From the NCBI GenBank assembly GCA_038228485.1, contig JBBRPG010000001.1, forward strand, positions 1-64,000: DNA of 64,000 bases, read 5' to 3'. Source of the DNA: DATARH01 sp038228485. GTDB taxonomy: Bacteria > Pseudomonadota > Alphaproteobacteria > ATCC43930 > CGMCC-115725. The notes under the pieces are model-generated. The model was not told the DNA's origin. It saw nothing but the letters and a program-made list of their open reading frames with translations, and made no database searches. Shown one piece after another: positions 51,336 to 60,061 of this stretch (its first letter is position 1; each line of letters opens with the position of its first letter). Position numbers and translations under genes: made by a program.

Positions 51336-52598
51336 CTACCAACCCTTGCGCATGACCATCGACGACGCGGTCGCCGGATTGGCCCAGCCGAGATTGGCGC
51401 TGACCTCCACATCCTTCACTTGCCGGCAGCCGCCTTCCTTGTAGTCGAAGGTGTGCTGGCGCTTGCCGTTGGAACCCATCAGGCATGAGTCATCCGCGTC
51501 ATGGCGCAGCTGCCTTGTGTTCTCGATCACCATGTTCATGCCGTGGGTGTAGCCCTCGCAGAGATGGCCGCCGCTGGTGTTGTTCGGCCGCTTGCCGCCC
51601 AAGGTGATGGTGCCGTCCGACACGTAATTGCCGCCCTCGCCCTTCTTGCAGAAGCCGTAATCCTCGAGCTGCAGCATGGTGGTGAAGGTGAAGGCGTCGT
51701 AGGAGCCGGTGATGTCGACATCCTCCGGCCCCACACCGGCGTTCGGCCACAAGATGTCCTTGGCGTAATGCCCGGCGACGGTGGAGATCGGCCCGTGCTG
51801 GTAGTGCATGTCGAGCCGCGGCTTCGAGCACCGGCCGACGACGCCGCGGATCTGCACCAGCGGCTGCTTCATGTCCTTGGCGCGTTCGGCGGTGGTGACG
51901 ATGACGCAGGTGGCGTTGTCGGTCTCGACGCAGCAATCCAAGAGGTGCAGCGGCTTGCAGATAAAGCGGCTGTTGATCACGTCCTCGACCGTAAAGCGTT
52001 TCTTGTAATAGGCCTTGGGGTTGTTCGAGGCGTGGCGCGAGTGAAACATCTTCACATGCGCGACCTGTTCGGGCGTCGTGCCGTAATCGTACATGTGGCG
52101 CATGAAGGTGGGCGCAAAGCTCTGCCCGGCGCTCTGCCAGCCATAGGCGCGGTTGTGCAGCATGTCGCCCGCGACCGGCGCCGCCGAGCGCGCGCCGGTG
52201 CCGCCGATGCGCACTTGGCTAAAGCCGTTCATCGAACGGAAGATCGCGACGGTCTTGCACAACCCCGCTTCGATGATGCCGATGGCGATGCCGACCAGCG
52301 CCTCGGTCGACGAGCCGCCGCCGACCACGTCCATGTAGAAATTGAGCCGGCAGCCCAAGTCGCCGGCGATGAACGTCGCCGAGGTCGAGTCGCCGCCCGA
52401 ATAGTCGAGCATGCCGTCGATGTCGCTGGCCTTGAGCCCGGCATCGAGGATCGCGTTGCGCACCGCCCAGGTGCCAAGCGCCCGGGTCGTCATCCCCGAA
52501 CCGCGGGTGTAGGTGGTCTCGCCGACCCCGACGATCGCGTATTTGTCGCGCAGATATTTCGGCGTGGTCGCGTCGACCTCTTGGCGTGGCAATGGCAT
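51336..52598 (-). CDS. Thiolase-superfamily protein (SCP2-thiolase-like) lacking the usual Cys
   Basis: 420 residues from ATG 52598 (GGGAGAG RBS). Thiolase fold: AIVGVGETTYTRGSGM, AILDAGLKASDIDGML, GSTEAL-like loop in VVGGGSSTEALVGIA, and GGHLCEGYTHGMNMV near the C-terminus. The loop that normally holds the acylated Cys has Gly-Gly-Ser-Ser instead, and the C-terminal CxG Cys motif is not evident. Partnered with a DUF35 gene, it more likely acts as an aldolase/retro-aldolase-type or non-Claisen thiolase-like enzyme on an acyl-CoA. Confidence 0.87.
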   Translation of the reverse strand: MPLPRQEVDATTPKYLRDKYAIVGVGETTYTRGSGMTTRALGTWAVRNAILDAGLKASDIDGMLDYSGGDSTSATFIAGDLGCRLNFYMDVVGGGSSTEALVGIAIGIIEAGLCKTVAIFRSMNGFSQVRIGGTGARSAAPVAGDMLHNRAYGWQSAGQSFAPTFMRHMYDYGTTPEQVAHVKMFHSRHASNNPKAYYKKRFTVEDVINSRFICKPLHLLDCCVETDNATCVIVTTAERAKDMKQPLVQIRGVVGRCSKPRLDMHYQHGPISTVAGHYAKDILWPNAGVGPEDVDITGSYDAFTFTTMLQLEDYGFCKKGEGGNYVSDGTITLGGKRPNNTSGGHLCEGYTHGMNMVIENTRQLRHDADDSCLMGSNGKRQHTFDYKEGGCRQVKDVEVSANLGWANPATASSMVMRKGW

Positions 52599-52625
52599 AC
52601 GCTTCTCTCCCTTTCCGATAACGGA

Positions 52626-52768
52626 TGTCATTCCGGGACGGCCAGTAAGGGCCGGACCCGGAACCTATGAACACGGGCCTAGAAATCGAGGCTACGGCGT
52701 TGCGTGCTCCCGCGATTCGGTGTTCATGGGTTCCGGGTTCGCCGCTGCGCGCCGCCCCGGAATGACAG
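52626..52768. repeat. 143-bp palindromic repeat, TGTCATTCC family (long form)
   Basis: Outer ends TGTCATTCCGGG/CCCCGGAATGACAG and inner arms GAACCTATGAACACGGG/GTTCATGGGTTCCGG. It splits the amidohydrolase-thiolase-DUF35 series. The centre differs from the copy at 47157-47306. Confidence 0.85.
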
Positions 52769-52776
52769 CAAAGAAC

Positions 52777-53823
52777 TCAATACAGCCGGTAGAATTTCAG
52801 CGCGGTGTTGTGGAACATCGCGTTCTTCTCGTCATTCGAATAGGGCTCGGAGACGCGCTTGAACGCATTCCACAGATTGGAATAGCTGCACATCCCCTTG
52901 TCGACCGGGAAGTTGCTTTCGAACATCGCGCGGTCGGGGCCGAACGCTTCGATGCAGGTGTTGAGGTAGGGGGCCCAGGCTTTCGCCAGCTGCTCCGACG
53001 ACGGCGCCGAATCCTGGCGGCCCATCTCGAACCCCATCAGCGACGGCATGCCAAGCCCGCCGAGCTTGATGTAGAGGTTGGGGAATTGTCCCAACTTCAT
53101 CATCTGGGTGCGCCACTCGGCAAAGACTTCCTCGCGCTTGTCGGCAAAGGGGCCGACCGCCAGCGCGCCACCGATATGGTTGAGCACGATCTTGGTCTCG
53201 GGAAAGGCACAGCAGAGGCTGATCAAGTCGCCGAGCTGCGAATGGAACATCCACGCTTCAAAGGTAAGGTTGAGCGGCGCCAGCGCGGCGAAACCTTCGC
53301 GGAAGCTGCGGTCGACATAGAGGCCTTCGCCCGAGCCGGAAGTAAACACGCGCAGGCTCGGGTCGCTGTGCCAGGTCGCGCCGTTGCGGATGCCGCGAAA
53401 ACGCCCGCCCGAGGCGCCGATGTGTTGCTCCAGGATACCTCTGGCGCGGCCGCCGACGGCACGCAGATCGACATTGCCGACGATCCCGGCGCAAGCCTTG
53501 GTCGGCCCGTATTTGCCGCTTTCGCTCATCGCCGACACACCCGCGACAAAGGTGGTCTCGCCGAGCGAGCGAGTCTCCGGCGGCCCGTCAGCGCGGTACA
53601 TTTCGCGGCATTCGAGGAACACGGTGGCGCGGATGTTGTGGCCGCTCGACACGTCCTCGACCAGATCGTGCAGCAGGTAGCGGTTGCCCGGCCGGTCCCA
53701 CAAATGGTGGTGCGGGTCGATGATCGGCCGGTCGGGTTCGAGCGCTGCCTCCTGCGTCGCGGCGAGCCAATCCTTGCGGATCGGCAGATGGCGGGCGGAT
53801 GGCGCGTCGTTGGTCGACTGCAT
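52777..53823 (-). CDS. Amidohydrolase-related (amidohydrolase 2/ACMSD-like) protein
   Basis: 348 residues. Opening metal motif PIIDPHHHLWD, then GRFRGIRNGATWH, KIVLNHIGGALAVGP (His), and FESNFPVDKGM near the end (Asp): a TIM-barrel Amidohydro_2 enzyme. Members hydrolyse lactones (as in 2-pyrone-4,6-dicarboxylate lactonase) or decarboxylate. ATG 53823 is taken for its GGGAGGAA RBS. Upstream of the thiolase/DUF35 genes on the same strand, so possibly one catabolic unit. Confidence 0.86.
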   Translation of the reverse strand: MQSTNDAPSARHLPIRKDWLAATQEAALEPDRPIIDPHHHLWDRPGNRYLLHDLVEDVSSGHNIRATVFLECREMYRADGPPETRSLGETTFVAGVSAMSESGKYGPTKACAGIVGNVDLRAVGGRARGILEQHIGASGGRFRGIRNGATWHSDPSLRVFTSGSGEGLYVDRSFREGFAALAPLNLTFEAWMFHSQLGDLISLCCAFPETKIVLNHIGGALAVGPFADKREEVFAEWRTQMMKLGQFPNLYIKLGGLGMPSLMGFEMGRQDSAPSSEQLAKAWAPYLNTCIEAFGPDRAMFESNFPVDKGMCSYSNLWNAFKRVSEPYSNDEKNAMFHNTALKFYRLY

Positions 53824-53922
53824 TTCTGGGTTCCTCCCGGGGCCGAAGGTTTGCTCAAGTCTGCGTCGGCGTGGCGACAATGGCTACCGTTTTCGCCGCA
53901 AGCCCGCAATGTGGCGATTGAT

Positions 53923-53944
53923 TGTAAGGCACTTTCGCCTTACA
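53923..53944. promoter_or_regulatory. Palindromic operator upstream of the toxin-antitoxin pair
   Basis: TGTAAGGC (53923-53930) and GCCTTACA (53937-53944) form an 8-bp perfect inverted repeat with a 6-base spacer. It lies 25 bases before the antitoxin ATG and overlaps a weak promoter (TTGATT at 53918). AbrB-type antitoxins usually repress their own operon at such a site. Confidence 0.5.
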
Positions 53945-53969
53945 TCGTTTGAGACGGAAGGAGTCGGGG

Positions 53970-54224
53970 ATGACCACGACGCTGACAGTGACAACAAAGG
54001 GACAGGTCACATTGCGCAAGGATGTGCTCAAGCATCTCGGCGTCGAGCCGGGCAGCAAGGTCGAGGTCAATCTGCTGCCCAATGGCCGGGCCGAGCTGCG
54101 TGCCGCCAAGAAGACCGGGTCGATCGAGGATTTCTTCGGCTCGCTCTATCGGCCTGGCACCAAAGCGCTGACGATTGAAGAAATAAACGAAGCGATCGAG
54201 AAGGGCTGGGCTGGCGAGCCTTGA
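53970..54224 (+). CDS. AbrB/SpoVT-type antitoxin
   Basis: 84 residues. Swapped-hairpin DNA-binding domain at ~3-45 (TLTVTTKGQVTLRKDVLKHL, GVEPGSKVEVNLL), then a C-terminal toxin-binding tail (SIEDFFGSLYRPG, TIEEINEAIEKGW). RBS GAAGGAG is 6 bases upstream. The stop overlaps the toxin's TTG start. It neutralises the PIN nuclease and probably represses the operon. Confidence 0.88.
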   Translation: MTTTLTVTTKGQVTLRKDVLKHLGVEPGSKVEVNLLPNGRAELRAAKKTGSIEDFFGSLYRPGTKALTIEEINEAIEKGWAGEP

Positions 54225-54688
54225 GGATTACGGCAGACACCAACATCGTCGTCCGCCTTGCGGTGGAGGACGACCCTGAACAGACGAGGCGCGCGATCGA
54301 GCTGTTTCAAGAGGCGGAATTCATCGCCATTCCTTTGCCGGTGCTTTGCGAATTCGTTTGGGTGACGACCAGGCTTTACCATCGTCGCCCCAGCGCGATC
54401 GGCGACGCTATCAGGCGTCTCATCGCCAGTCCCGTCGTTTCGGTCGACCATCCGGCCGTCGAAGCCGGCCTCGCAATGCTCGACGCGGGTGGGGACTTCG
54501 CCGATGGGGTCATCGCATTCGCCGGCCGGCAAATGGGCGGCGTGGTGTTCGCCAGCTTCGACCGCCGGGCGGTCGAACTGGTAAGGCTGCCGGCGGCGAG
54601 GCGCAGCTGCTCGCCGCCCCGAACAAGCCTGGCTGACTTTACGCCTTGGCCAGAACCCGCTCGCGGAACGAGCGCATCTCGGCGCTGA
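54221..54688 (+). CDS. vapC: VapC-type PIN-domain ribonuclease toxin, C-terminus frameshifted
   Basis: 155 residues from TTG 54221, overlapping the antitoxin stop. PIN acidic residues: Asp in TADTNIVVRL, Glu in PVLCEFVWV, Asp in GGDFADGVIAF and Asp in FASFDRRAVEL. After VELV the frame gives an unusual basic tail (RLPAARRSCSPPRTS...) that runs into the 3' end of the opposite gene, while the next frame reads KAAGGEAQLLAAPNKPG and a stop at 54638, the ending expected of this family. One base was probably lost at about 54584. All active-site residues precede the break. Confidence 0.82.
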   Translation: MRITADTNIVVRLAVEDDPEQTRRAIELFQEAEFIAIPLPVLCEFVWVTTRLYHRRPSAIGDAIRRLIASPVVSVDHPAVEAGLAMLDAGGDFADGVIAFAGRQMGGVVFASFDRRAVELVRLPAARRSCSPPRTSLADFTPWPEPARGTSASRR

Positions 54689-55592
54689 CCGCCGCTTCCT
54701 GCGGGCGCTCGAAATCGAAGTCGATCGCGGTGACGCCAAGGTCCTGCAGCGCGTGGATGTCGCCGACGATGTCCGCATCACTGCCCGAGAACAGGCGACG
54801 TTCGCCGTCGGAGGCGCGGTCGGGCAAGTCCTCGCCGTAGCGCTTGACCCGGTAGGTCAGCGCGACCGCACCTGTGTCGCGCCCAGCCGCCGCGGTCAGC
54901 TGACGCAGCCGGGCGACCCCGGCCTGGTAACGCGGCAGGCTGTCGAGCAGGTGCGCATTGTTGGTGCCGATCGGATACCAGGCGTCGCCAAGTTTCGCGG
55001 CGCGGCGCAGCGACGGACCGCTCTCGCCGCCCACCCAGATCGGCGGGTGCGGCTTTTGCGTTGGCTTCGGCTCCAGCAACAAGCGGTCGTAATGCACGTA
55101 TTTGCCGGCGATCGCCGGCTTCTTCTCGGTCCACAGCGTCTTGAAGGCAGCGACGTATTCGTCGGTGACAGCGCCGCGCTCGGCGAAGGGGGTCGTCACC
55201 ACCGCGTCGAACTCGGCCTTGAGCCAGCCGGCACCGATGCCGACGGTCAGCCGCCCGCCCGACAACACGTCGATGGTCGACAGCATCTTCGCCGCCAGCA
55301 CCGCCGGCCGATGCGGCACCACCAGCACCGCCAGCACCAGGCGCAGCCGCTTGGTGATGCCGGCGAGGTAGGCGGCGAGGGTCAGCATCTCGTGCCGATG
55401 GGCGCTGTCGGTCGAGTAGAACGACCCGGTCTCGGAATAGGGATAGCCCGGCTCGGCCATATCGGGGAGGGTCACATGGTCGGTAACCGTCAGGTAGTCG
55501 TAGCCGAGCGCTTCGCCCTCGGCGGCGAGCCGGCACATGATCTCGGGATCGGCAAGCGCGCCGCTGTTCGGCAGGTTGAAACCGAATTGCAT
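54639..55592 (-). CDS. LLM-class flavin-dependent oxidoreductase
   Basis: 317 residues, bacterial-luciferase-like TIM barrel. MQFGFNLPNSG start, YLTVTDHVTLPD, STIDVLSGGRLTVGIGAGW, KPHPPIWVGGESGPSLRRAA. The match is to the F420/FMN LLM subgroup TIGR03619-like; FMN is more likely in a proteobacterium. Acts as a monooxygenase or reductase on an unknown substrate. ATG 55592 has GGGGGAGG 5 bases upstream. Preceded by a small conserved-looking gene on the same strand. Confidence 0.87.
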   Translation of the reverse strand: MQFGFNLPNSGALADPEIMCRLAAEGEALGYDYLTVTDHVTLPDMAEPGYPYSETGSFYSTDSAHRHEMLTLAAYLAGITKRLRLVLAVLVVPHRPAVLAAKMLSTIDVLSGGRLTVGIGAGWLKAEFDAVVTTPFAERGAVTDEYVAAFKTLWTEKKPAIAGKYVHYDRLLLEPKPTQKPHPPIWVGGESGPSLRRAAKLGDAWYPIGTNNAHLLDSLPRYQAGVARLRQLTAAAGRDTGAVALTYRVKRYGEDLPDRASDGERRLFSGSDADIVGDIHALQDLGVTAIDFDFERPQEAAVSAEMRSFRERVLAKA

Positions 55593-55630
55593 GATGTCCT
55601 CCCCCATTTCGTCCGCGCGCGGCCCCGTCG

Positions 55631-55840
55631 TCACGCGCCGAGGGCGCCGCCGACAAATTGCTTGGTGCGTTCGTTATAGCGGCCCCAGATCGTATGGAAA
55701 CCTTCACGTGCCGTGGCCGCCGCCTCCTCGGCCTCGGCCAAGGTCTCGTACATCCCCGCGCATTCGCAGTTCGGCGGCTGGCCTTTGATCAAGCCCCAGC
55801 CCTGCACCCAGTCCTGATCCGTCCGATCGGTATCCGGCAT
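55631..55840 (-). CDS. Small hypothetical acidic protein
   Basis: 69 residues: DQDWVQGWGLIKGQPPNCEC, then AGMYETLAEAEEAAATAREG and FHTIWGRYNERTKQFVGG. One compact alpha/beta domain with two Cys; no family recognised. GACGGAGA lies 4 bases before the ATG. It ends 38 bases before the LLM gene on the same strand. Confidence 0.6.
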   Translation of the reverse strand: MPDTDRTDQDWVQGWGLIKGQPPNCECAGMYETLAEAEEAAATAREGFHTIWGRYNERTKQFVGGALGA

Positions 55841-56147
55841 TCGCGTCTCCGTCGGTTGTCGGCATCGTGCGCCGGTTGCCGCAGTCCCGGCAACGGCTCA
55901 ACCCTCAGGGCAACGCGCCGCCGAGATGAGTGTTCCGCGATGACACAATCCGATCGCCTCATCGAAACCGAGCAGGAGGTCAAACCCTGCCGCAACAGCC
56001 GTGGGCCCAAAGCGGCGGCGTGGCGTGGCGCGAGCGCCGTCTGTCGGAACCCTGCTCCGGCGATAGACGCTATCCGCTCCAAGGGCCATAAATAGCGAGG
56101 TCCGCAACGCTCATCTGCGTTGGAGGGCTCGACGCAGGAGGGACCGC
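55841..56147. other. 307-bp divergent intergenic region
   Basis: Lies between the small acidic-protein gene and the acyl-CoA synthetase gene. A 51-codon frame from ATG 55939 has no RBS and no likeness to a protein, so none is called. No repeat family was seen; an RBS-like GGAGGG lies just before the synthetase ATG. Confidence 0.4.
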
Positions 56148-57845
56148 ATGTCCGCCGAGGCATTTCTCAAAGCCCGCGAATTCCTGTTCGCCAACCGCAC
56201 CGATTACGACACCGCGTACCGCGACTTCCGCTGGCCGATGCTCGACAAGTTCAACTGGGCGCTCGACTATTTCGACCGGATGGCGCGCGGCAACGAGCGG
56301 CCGGCGCTGTGGATCGTCAATCAGGGGAGCGGCGGCGAGGCCGGGACCGAAGTCAAAATATCGTTCGCCGAGATGGCCGAACGTTCGAACCGCGTCGCCA
56401 ACTACCTGCGCGGGCTCGGGGTCGGGCGTGGCGACCGTATTCTGCTGATGCTCGGCAATGTCGTGCCGCTGTGGGAGGTCATGCTCGCGGCGATGAAGCT
56501 GGGCGCGGTGACGATCCCGGCGACGACGCTGTTGACCCGCGACGACCTGATCGACCGCTTCGACCGCGGCCGCGCTCGCCATGTCGTCACCGGCAGCGAC
56601 AACGCCGCGAAATTCGCCGACATCACCGGCGACTACACCCGCATTGCGATCGGCGACACGGTGCCGGGGTGGCACGACTATGCCGGTGCCGGCGGCGCGC
56701 CCGCGAGGTTCGCGCCCGACGGCGAGACCAAGGCGACCGACCCGCTGCTGCTTTATTTCACATCGGGCACCACGGCGAAGCCCAAGCTGGTGCTGCACAG
56801 CCACCAGAGTTATCCGGTCGGCTCGCTGTCGACGATGTACTGGATCGGCCTCAAGCCCGGCGACATCCACCTGAACATTTCGTCGCCGGGCTGGGCCAAG
56901 CATGCCTGGAGCTGCGTCTTTACCCCGTGGGTCGCCGAGGCCTGCGTGTTCATGCTCAACCAGCCGCGGTTCAACGCCAAGGCGCTGCTCGACGCGCTCG
57001 TGCGCTACCGGGTGACGACGTTCTGCGCGCCCCCGACCGTGTGGCGCATGCTGATCCAGGAGAATCTGAAATCGTGGAAAGTGGCGCTGAAGGAGGTGGT
57101 CGGCGCCGGCGAGCCCCTCAACCCCGAGATCATCGAGCAGGTGCGCGCGGCCTGGGGGCTGACTATCCGCGACGGCTATGGCCAGACCGAGACGACCCTG
57201 CAACTCGGCAATTTCCCCGGCCAGACGGTGAAGCCTGGCGCGGTCGGCAAGCCGGCGCCCGGCTATCGCGTGCGCCTGCTCGATGCCGACGGCGCCGATC
57301 AGGACGAGGCGGAGATATCGCTGGCGCTCGACCCGCCGCCCTTGGGTCTGATGCAGGGTTATCAGGGCGATGACGGCGCTGTAGTGCCGGTCGCGGGCGC
57401 CGCCTATCGCACCGGCGACGTGGCGATGCGCGACGCGGACGGATACTTCACCTATATCGGCCGTTCCGACGACGTGTTCAAAGCGTCCGACTACCGGATC
57501 AGCCCGTTCGAGCTCGAAAGCGCGCTGATCGAGCACGCCGCAATCGCCGAGGCGGCGGTGGTGCCATCGCCCGATCCGCTGCGCCTCGCGGTACCGAAAG
57601 CGTTTGTCGCGCTTGCCGGCAGCCACATCCCGAACCGCGACACGGCGCTGGAGATTTTCCGGCATTGCCGCGCGACCTTGGCGCCGTTCAAGCGGGTGCG
57701 GCGGCTCGAATTCGCCGAATTGCCGAAGACGATCTCCGGCAAGATCCGCCGGGTCGAGCTGCGAACCGCCGAAGCCGAGCGCCGCACCGCCGGCCAACGC
57801 GCCGAAACCGAATTCTGGGAGGAGGATTTCCCGGAACTGCAGTAG
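56148..57845 (+). CDS. Medium-chain/acetyl-type acyl-CoA synthetase (AMP-binding)
   Basis: 565 residues, ANL superfamily of the ACSM/acetyl-CoA-synthetase kind. ATP loop LLYFTSGTTAKPKLV, the substrate-pocket stretch SSPGWAKHAWSCVF, GYGQTETT, YRTGDVAMRDADGYF, hinge GRSDDVFKASDYRI and the catalytic Lys in LPKTISGKIRRVEL. Converts a short, medium or aromatic acid to its CoA ester. GGAGG is 7 bases upstream. Monocistronic, followed by a repeat. Confidence 0.9.
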   Translation: MSAEAFLKAREFLFANRTDYDTAYRDFRWPMLDKFNWALDYFDRMARGNERPALWIVNQGSGGEAGTEVKISFAEMAERSNRVANYLRGLGVGRGDRILLMLGNVVPLWEVMLAAMKLGAVTIPATTLLTRDDLIDRFDRGRARHVVTGSDNAAKFADITGDYTRIAIGDTVPGWHDYAGAGGAPARFAPDGETKATDPLLLYFTSGTTAKPKLVLHSHQSYPVGSLSTMYWIGLKPGDIHLNISSPGWAKHAWSCVFTPWVAEACVFMLNQPRFNAKALLDALVRYRVTTFCAPPTVWRMLIQENLKSWKVALKEVVGAGEPLNPEIIEQVRAAWGLTIRDGYGQTETTLQLGNFPGQTVKPGAVGKPAPGYRVRLLDADGADQDEAEISLALDPPPLGLMQGYQGDDGAVVPVAGAAYRTGDVAMRDADGYFTYIGRSDDVFKASDYRISPFELESALIEHAAIAEAAVVPSPDPLRLAVPKAFVALAGSHIPNRDTALEIFRHCRATLAPFKRVRRLEFAELPKTISGKIRRVELRTAEAERRTAGQRAETEFWEEDFPELQ

Positions 57846-57867
57846 GCGCTCAAATCGAATTCCCTCC

Positions 57868-57945
57868 CCCGGCTTGACCCGAGAGCCACGTCTTCGTTAG
57901 CGGGCAACGAGGGATAAGACGTGGATGGCCGGATCAAGCCCGGCC
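57868..57945. repeat. Nested inverted repeat, CCACGTCTT family
   Basis: Inner arms CCACGTCTT (57886-57894) and AAGACGTGG (57916-57924), outer arms GGCTTGACCC and GGATCAAGCC. Lies between the acyl-CoA synthetase and the ABC exporter genes. Confidence 0.65.
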
Positions 57946-58021
57946 AAGGAAAATAGGAGATGGCTTTGACAACGCGCCACAGCGGTTGACCCGTGCCCAA
58001 GCCATAGGCATTTAGAAACCA

Positions 58022-59941
58022 ATGTTCCGTTTCTTCGAACGCCTGATCGAGCCGACCGACAAGCCGCCGGACATAGCGCCGCCCGAGCTCGGCAGCCCGC
58101 AAGCGCTCGTCCGCTTCTATTGGCATTTCGTGCGGCAGATCCCCGGTCTGCTCAGCGCGCTGTTCGTAACCGGGTTCATCGTCGCGCTGCTCGATGCGGC
58201 GATCCCAGTCTTTATCGGCCGCATCGCCACGCTGGTGACCTCGCAATCGCCGGACGCCATCTGGCAGACCGCCGGCTGGCAGCTCCTCGGGATGGCGCTG
58301 TTGCTGCTGGTGCTGCGGCCGATCGCGCATTTCGCCTCGGCGCTGGTCACCAACCAGGCGCTGATCCCCGGCCTCACCAACCTGACGCGCTGGCAAAGCC
58401 ATTGGCATGTCGTGCGCCAGGGCTGGACCTATTTTCAGAACGATTTTGCCGGCCGCATCGCCAATCGGGTGATGCAAACCGGTCCGGCACTGCGCGAAAG
58501 CGTCGTCTCCAGCATCAACGCGGTCTGGTACATCCTGGTCTACGGGGCCAGCGCCGCATTGCTCCTCGCCGCCGCCGACTGGCGGCTGGCGTTGCCGATC
58601 GTCTGCTGGTTCGCAACCTATGCCGCAGTGCTGCGGATGTTCCTGCCGCGCATGCGCGAGCGCTCGCGCCGCATGTCGGAGATGCGCTCCGAGGTCACCG
58701 GCCGGGTGGTCGACAGCTACACCAACATCCTGACCGTCAAGTTGTTCGCCCGCGCCCGCGACGAGGACAATTTCGTCCGCGAGGCGGTCGACGAGCACAC
58801 CCACGCCTATCGCCGTCAGCTCAGAATGACCTCGGCGTGGGGCGTTTCGCTGATCCTGATGAACGCGGCGCTGCTGACCGGCACCGGAGGGCTGGCGATC
58901 GCCTTGTGGGCGCGCGGCCGCATCCCGATCGGCACCGTGGCGATGGCGATCCCGATGGCCTGGCAGATCGGCAACATCGCCGGCTGGGTGGCGCAGCAGA
59001 TCGCCAATATCTTCGACAATATCGGCCAGGTGCAGGACGGCATGCGCTCGATCGCGGTGCCGCGGGAAATGCCGGACGAGCCCGGCGCTGTCGAGATCGA
59101 GCGCGCGGTCGGCGCGGTGCGGTTCGAGAACGTGCATTTCGACTATGGCCGCAGCCCCCGGCGCGGCGGCGTGCTACGCGGGCTCGACCTCGACGTCGCC
59201 CCGGGCGAGCGCGTGGGCCTGGTCGGCCGCTCCGGCGCCGGCAAGTCGACCCTGGTGAACCTGCTGCTGGGTTTTTACCGGCCGGAGCAGGGCCGCATCC
59301 TGGTCGACGGGCGCGACATCGCCGGGTTGACCCAAGAAAGCCTGCGCGCGCAGATCGGCATGGTGACGCAAGACACCTCGCTGCTGCACCGCTCGATCCG
59401 CGACAACATCCGCTACGGCCGTCCCGACGCGGGCGAGGCCGAGATCGAGGACGCGGCGCGCCGCGCCCACGCCACCGAGTTCATCGAGGGCCTGGAAGAC
59501 TGGCACCAGCGCACGGCGTTCGACGCCCATGTCGGCGAGCGCGGGGTCAAGCTGTCGGGCGGTCAGCGCCAGCGCATCGCCTTGGCCCGGGTCATCCTCA
59601 AGGACGCGCCGATCCTGGTGCTCGACGAGGCGACCTCGGCGCTCGATTCGGAGGTCGAGGCCGCGATCCAGGAGCAATTGGACGCGCTGATGGAAGGGCG
59701 CACGGTGATCGCGATCGCCCACCGCTTGTCGACAATCTGCCGGATGGACCGGCTGGTGGTGCTCGACCGCGGCCGCATCATCGAGGAAGGCACCCACGAC
59801 CAGCTGCTCGCCAAGGGCGGCGCCTATGCCGCGCTGTGGCGGCGCCAATCGGGCGGGTTCCGGGTCGATCCCCTAGGGGACTTGCCAGGGGATTTGCCGG
59901 GGGACTTGCCGGGCCGCGAACGCGAGACGATCGGAGTCTAG
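58022..59941 (+). CDS. ABC exporter, fused permease and ATPase (MsbA/LmrA type)
   Basis: 639 residues. Six membrane helices in ~45-330 (ALFVTGFIVALLDAAIPVF first), then the ATPase domain with Walker A GLVGRSGAGKSTLVN, Q-loop MVTQDTSLL, signature KLSGGQRQRIALARVI, Walker B ILVLDEATSALD and H-loop AHRLS. Homodimeric exporter of lipids, peptides or drugs; substrate unknown. The C-terminus has three copies of Gly-Asp-Leu-Pro from a 12-bp tandem repeat. Confidence 0.9.
   Translation: MFRFFERLIEPTDKPPDIAPPELGSPQALVRFYWHFVRQIPGLLSALFVTGFIVALLDAAIPVFIGRIATLVTSQSPDAIWQTAGWQLLGMALLLLVLRPIAHFASALVTNQALIPGLTNLTRWQSHWHVVRQGWTYFQNDFAGRIANRVMQTGPALRESVVSSINAVWYILVYGASAALLLAAADWRLALPIVCWFATYAAVLRMFLPRMRERSRRMSEMRSEVTGRVVDSYTNILTVKLFARARDEDNFVREAVDEHTHAYRRQLRMTSAWGVSLILMNAALLTGTGGLAIALWARGRIPIGTVAMAIPMAWQIGNIAGWVAQQIANIFDNIGQVQDGMRSIAVPREMPDEPGAVEIERAVGAVRFENVHFDYGRSPRRGGVLRGLDLDVAPGERVGLVGRSGAGKSTLVNLLLGFYRPEQGRILVDGRDIAGLTQESLRAQIGMVTQDTSLLHRSIRDNIRYGRPDAGEAEIEDAARRAHATEFIEGLEDWHQRTAFDAHVGERGVKLSGGQRQRIALARVILKDAPILVLDEATSALDSEVEAAIQEQLDALMEGRTVIAIAHRLSTICRMDRLVVLDRGRIIEEGTHDQLLAKGGAYAALWRRQSGGFRVDPLGDLPGDLPGDLPGRERETIGV
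59876..59911 (+). repeat. 12-bp tandem repeat (3 copies) at the 3' end of the ABC exporter gene
   Basis: GGGGACTTGCCA, GGGGATTTGCCG and GGGGACTTGCCG in a row, each encoding G-D-L-P in frame. Copy number changes would lengthen or shorten the tail without breaking the frame. Confidence 0.85.
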
Positions 59942-60061
59942 CGCCGAGGACCCGCGGATTCGGCGCGATCGTTGCGGCGATGCTTCCAGAAATTTAACCA
60001 TCTTGCGCGAATAATGCCTCGCTTCGGGGTAGTCGTTGGCGTTGGGGGCCTGCCTGTGGAA

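Noticed and set aside
55939..56094. 51-codon plus-strand frame in the intergenic gap
   Set aside because: No RBS, no likeness to a protein, and composition typical of non-coding DNA.
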